Shown in pieces: positions 59,647 through 61,775 of a DNA stretch of 61,775 nucleotides. The notes under the pieces are model-generated. The model searched no databases and had not been told where the DNA came from. It saw only the letters and a list, made by a program, of their open reading frames with translations. The translations under genes were made by a program, and so were the position numbers. This DNA comes from an uncultured Saprospiraceae bacterium (GTDB lineage: Bacteria > Bacteroidota > Bacteroidia > Chitinophagales > Saprospiraceae), in NCBI GenBank assembly GCA_938018185.1, contig CALIIW010000095.1:1-61775 (forward strand), in the 5' to 3' direction. Each line of letters opens with the position of its first letter. The stretch's first letter is position 1.

Positions 59647-60336
59647 ATGAGTGCAAGTTTTTATGCTCCGAATATAAAAATGGAAGAAGGATGGAAAGGT
59701 CTTTTGGAAGAAGAATTTACAAAAGATTATTTTAAAGACATACAATCCTTTCTTTCTTTAGAAAAAAATGAAGGCAAAGTAATTTACCCGGAAGAGGCAC
59801 AAATTTATAATGCTTTTAATTCTACTCCCTTGGATCAAGTTAAGCTTGTTATACTTGGACAAGATCCTTATCATGGACCAGGACAAGCAATGGGTTTGTC
59901 CTTTTCTGTTCCTCAGGGCATTAAGGTGCCAGCTTCTTTAAAGAACATCTATAAGGAACTTCACAGAGATTTAGGCTTTGAAATTCCTGTACATGGAGAC
60001 CTGAGTTCTTGGGCAGAACAAGGAGTATTTTTATTAAATGCTATGCTTACTGTTGAACATAAGCAGGCAGGTTCTCACAGAAAAATAGGTTGGCAGGAAT
60101 TTACGACTGCAGTTATTAAAAATTTGTCAGACAAAAAAGAAGGCATAATATTTATGCTATGGGGAAATTTTGCTAAGGCAAAAAAAGAACTCATTGATGA
60201 GCAGAAACATTATGTTCTAGAAGCTGCTCATCCGTCTCCATTGGCAAGAAATAAATTTCAAGGCTGTGCGCACTTTTCAAAAGCCAATGAAATTCTAAAA
60301 AAAGATGGTAAAGAAACGATCAATTGGTCGCTATAA
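59647..60336 (+). CDS. ung: Uracil-DNA glycosylase
   Basis: 229 residues from the ATG at 59647, the normal family length; the longer frame is repeat DNA. Family 1 motifs: LGQDPYHGPGQAMGLSFSVP with the catalytic Asp, LLNAMLTVE, FMLWGNFAK, and AAHPSPLARNKFQGCAHFSKAN with the catalytic His and the DNA-inserting Leu. It removes uracil from DNA to start base excision repair. Confidence 0.95.
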   Translation: MSASFYAPNIKMEEGWKGLLEEEFTKDYFKDIQSFLSLEKNEGKVIYPEEAQIYNAFNSTPLDQVKLVILGQDPYHGPGQAMGLSFSVPQGIKVPASLKNIYKELHRDLGFEIPVHGDLSSWAEQGVFLLNAMLTVEHKQAGSHRKIGWQEFTTAVIKNLSDKKEGIIFMLWGNFAKAKKELIDEQKHYVLEAAHPSPLARNKFQGCAHFSKANEILKKDGKETINWSL

Positions 60337-60345
60337 GTTTAATAA

Positions 60346-60738
60346 ATGAAAGAACGAAATCAATATATTTTAGTTGGAATACTTGGTGCATTAGCGGTTA
60401 TTTTCGGTGCTTTTGGCGCCCACTTTTTGAAAGAACAACTTTCAGAAAAACTATTATCTACTTTTCAAACTGGGGTACAATATCACTTTTACCATACCTT
60501 GGCTATCTTAGGAGTCATAGCTATTGGCAATCGAATAAAAGCAAAAAGTAGTCGACTCAGTATTTTGCTGTTTTCAATTGGTATTATCTGTTTTAGTGGT
60601 TCCTTATACTTACTAGCGTGTCGCGATTTAATCGGCTTAACTTTTTATCAGTGGCTTGGACCAATCACACCAATTGGAGGTTTATTTTTTATAGCGGGTT
60701 GGTTGTGTTTGGCTTTGGGATTTAGGAAGGAAGTATGA
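60346..60738 (+). CDS. DUF423 (YgdD/YwdK-like) membrane protein
   Basis: 130 residues with four membrane helices. DUF423 landmarks: LAVIFGAFGAHFLKEQLS, TFQTGVQYHFYHTLAILGV, SGSLYLLACR and LGPITPIGGLFFIAGWLCLA. Function unknown. It begins 9 bp after ung. Confidence 0.88.
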   Translation: MKERNQYILVGILGALAVIFGAFGAHFLKEQLSEKLLSTFQTGVQYHFYHTLAILGVIAIGNRIKAKSSRLSILLFSIGIICFSGSLYLLACRDLIGLTFYQWLGPITPIGGLFFIAGWLCLALGFRKEV

Positions 60739-60844
60739 ATATCGTAAGTTCTCATTGAGCAAGACTATTATTTTTTCGGATAGGTTTAAAAATGATCCCA
60801 GCAGGATCACCTTACGTTGGAATGTAAATTTTTGCCCCTGAAGG

Positions 60845-60906
60845 CCACTCGCTGTGCACCCGGCTTTAAATTTAAAAATATTTAAAGCTGGGTTCACAGC
60901 GAGTGG
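60845..60906. repeat. 62-bp near-perfect inverted repeat
   Basis: Arms of about 28 nt, CCACTCGCTGTG-x-ACCC-x-GCTTTAAAT and its complement, with two mismatches around a short AT loop. Much longer than an ordinary terminator and with no T-run. It may be a miniature transposable element or a palindromic intergenic element. Confidence 0.75.
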
Positions 60907-60941
60907 GATATCATTGATACCTCTTCGTTTTTAAACATAAG

Positions 60942-60964
60942 AGGACTTCTCTGAAGTCCTTTTT
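60942..60964 (+). terminator. Intrinsic terminator downstream of ung-DUF423
   Basis: Perfect 8-bp stem AGGACTTC / GAAGTCCT, loop TCT, followed by four further T. It should end transcripts coming from the ung-DUF423 side. Confidence 0.75.
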
Positions 60965-61201
60965 GCTTGAGGCCTTTTCTTATCTTATTAAGAAGTCTTA
61001 TTGTGATGGAGATGTTTTTCGTTCCATAAAATGTTTCGGAAGCTATCATCGCTTCTTGGCTTGGCTTAAAGCTTCAGAAACACACCCAGAAGTGTGGATG
61101 TTCTTATAATGGAAATGTTCGAAAGTTTGTTTGTTCGTTTATTTGAATGTTCGATCACGAAGGAATGCCTTTTGGCATTAATCGCTTATTCGAAGGTTCC
61201 C

Positions 61202-61775
61202 TTACCGTCTTCTGTTTCCACCTCTACCTCCTTTACCACCTGAACGAGCCATTTTCTCTTTTCTATTTTTAAAAAACTCTTGTTTCCTTCTAGCTTTTTC
61301 CTTGTTCCATTCTTTCTTCTCTCTTTCCGTCATCGGCTTTTCCGTTTGAGGAAACGGATTGTCTTTGATAATTTTTATCTTCTTGTTTATCAATTTTTCA
61401 ATATCCTTTACATAAGCATTTTCTTCTGGCTCACATAGTGAAATTGCTACGCCATTCTCCCCTGCTCTACCTGTACGTCCGATTCTATGCACGTAAGTTT
61501 CGGACTCATTCGGAATTTCATAATTGATTACATAGCTAAGCTTATCGATATCAATTCCACGAGCTGCAATATCAGTAGCAACCAATATTCTAATGTTCCC
61601 TTCTTTAAATTTCTTAAGTGCTTTTTGTCTTTGTACTTGACTTTTGTCTCCGTGTATTGCTTCCGCTTTTATATTTACCTTTTGAAGGTTTCTAGCTATT
61701 CTGTCGGCGCCTCTTTTTGTTCTTGAGAACATCAGCACCTGATCCATGTCCTGATTCTTGAGAATATGCAAAAGC
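61202..61775 (-). CDS. DEAD-box RNA helicase, C-terminal part (5' end outside the window)
   Basis: The frame stays open to the window edge, so the first RecA domain lies outside. The visible 191 residues contain motif IV ([18 protein letters not shown]), motif V ([14 protein letters not shown]) and motif VI ([12 protein letters not shown]), followed by a Lys/Arg-rich tail ending in [12 protein letters not shown] that should bind RNA. Probably a RhlE/CsdA-type helicase acting in rRNA maturation or cold adaptation. Confidence 0.92.
   Translation of the reverse strand, partial: LLHILKNQDMDQVLMFSRTKRGADRIARNLQKVNIKAEAIHGDKSQVQRQKALKKFKEGNIRILVATDIAARGIDIDKLSYVINYEIPNESETYVHRIGRTGRAGENGVAISLCEPEENAYVKDIEKLINKKIKIIKDNPFPQTEKPMTEREKKEWNKEKARRKQEFFKNRKEKMARSGGKGGRGGNRRR

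Larger units (their letters stand above)
60739..61201. other. Intergenic stretch between DUF423 and helicase genes (convergent)
   Basis: 463 bp with a 62-bp inverted repeat (60845-60906) and an intrinsic terminator (60942-60964). A small AATGCC-TTTT-GGCATT hairpin (61164-61179) lies near the helicase stop. No gene seen. Confidence 0.5.

Noticed and set aside
60942-60964. Riboswitch-like structure
   Set aside because: A short perfect stem with a T-run is an ordinary intrinsic terminator.

Overview
The window (61,775 bp, AT-rich) comes from a member of the Bacteroidota. The evidence is a type IX secretion (T9SS) type B sorting domain with SprB repeats, a PorP/SprF-like protein, a TamB/TamL pair, an ECF sigma/FecR/TonB-receptor locus, and a type VI secretion system of the Bacteroidota-restricted subtype iii (TssN- and TssO-like proteins, no TssJ/L/M). 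A Saprospiria/Chitinophagia-like source is possible, but I cannot place it more finely.

Layout. 1-2198: end of a deoxyhypusine-synthase-like gene, a YdeI-type protein, a small minus-strand PH/GRAM-like protein and a decayed stretch. 2199-18554: one collinear plus-strand run of eleven genes. It encodes a ubiquitin-like conjugation set (E1, Ubl, E2), a signal-peptide/one-TM protein, a membrane-anchored JAMM isopeptidase, a VWA/RING-like/polytopic/FHA protein, a SprB-repeat T9SS cargo, a PorP/SprF-like protein with a coiled-coil tail, and TssO-like, TssN-like and TssK. It ends at an intrinsic terminator (18615-18644). 18850-36158: second T6SS unit with tssB, tssC, three hcp/tssD copies, vgrG, a small adaptor, a peptidoglycan hydrolase effector, a metallopeptidase effector with a likely immunity lipoprotein, a DUF4123 chaperone, PAAR, an unknown gene, tssE, tssF, tssG and clpV. 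36155-37627: a convergent M23 peptidase. 38189-40126: a histidine-kinase remnant, a LytTR response regulator and an SRPBCC protein. 40265-49104: tamB, tamL and an SDR/DUF2867 protein. 49170-56820: an ECF regulon, with an acidic lipoprotein, sigma, FecR and TonB receptor, then thioredoxin, ApbE, DUF4266 and DUF3570. The two arms share a bipartite promoter-like motif. 57383-57456: tRNA-Arg(TCT). 57607-61775: pirin, a conserved hypothetical, YwbE, ung, DUF423 and the C-terminal part of a DEAD-box helicase, with several short repeats between them.

Most interesting. The E1-Ubl-E2-JAMM set is joined without a break to T6SS structural genes, and the intervening genes encode envelope proteins that could stand in for the missing TssJLM complex. 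Predicted topology puts the JAMM domain, the RING-like segment and the FHA domain all on the cytosolic face, where E1 and E2 would act. This suggests a membrane-docked ubiquitin-like modification system built into a T6SS. Prokaryotic E1/E2/Ubl/JAB operons are known from comparative genomics. I do not know of one described as part of a T6SS, but I could not search.

Two further sequence-level findings stand out. The hcp triplication carries decayed copies of the tssC 5' end in its spacers plus a fourth hcp 3' remnant. The ECF locus has a motif, AGGTAGGGTAAA-N11-TTGTTT, upstream of both operon arms.
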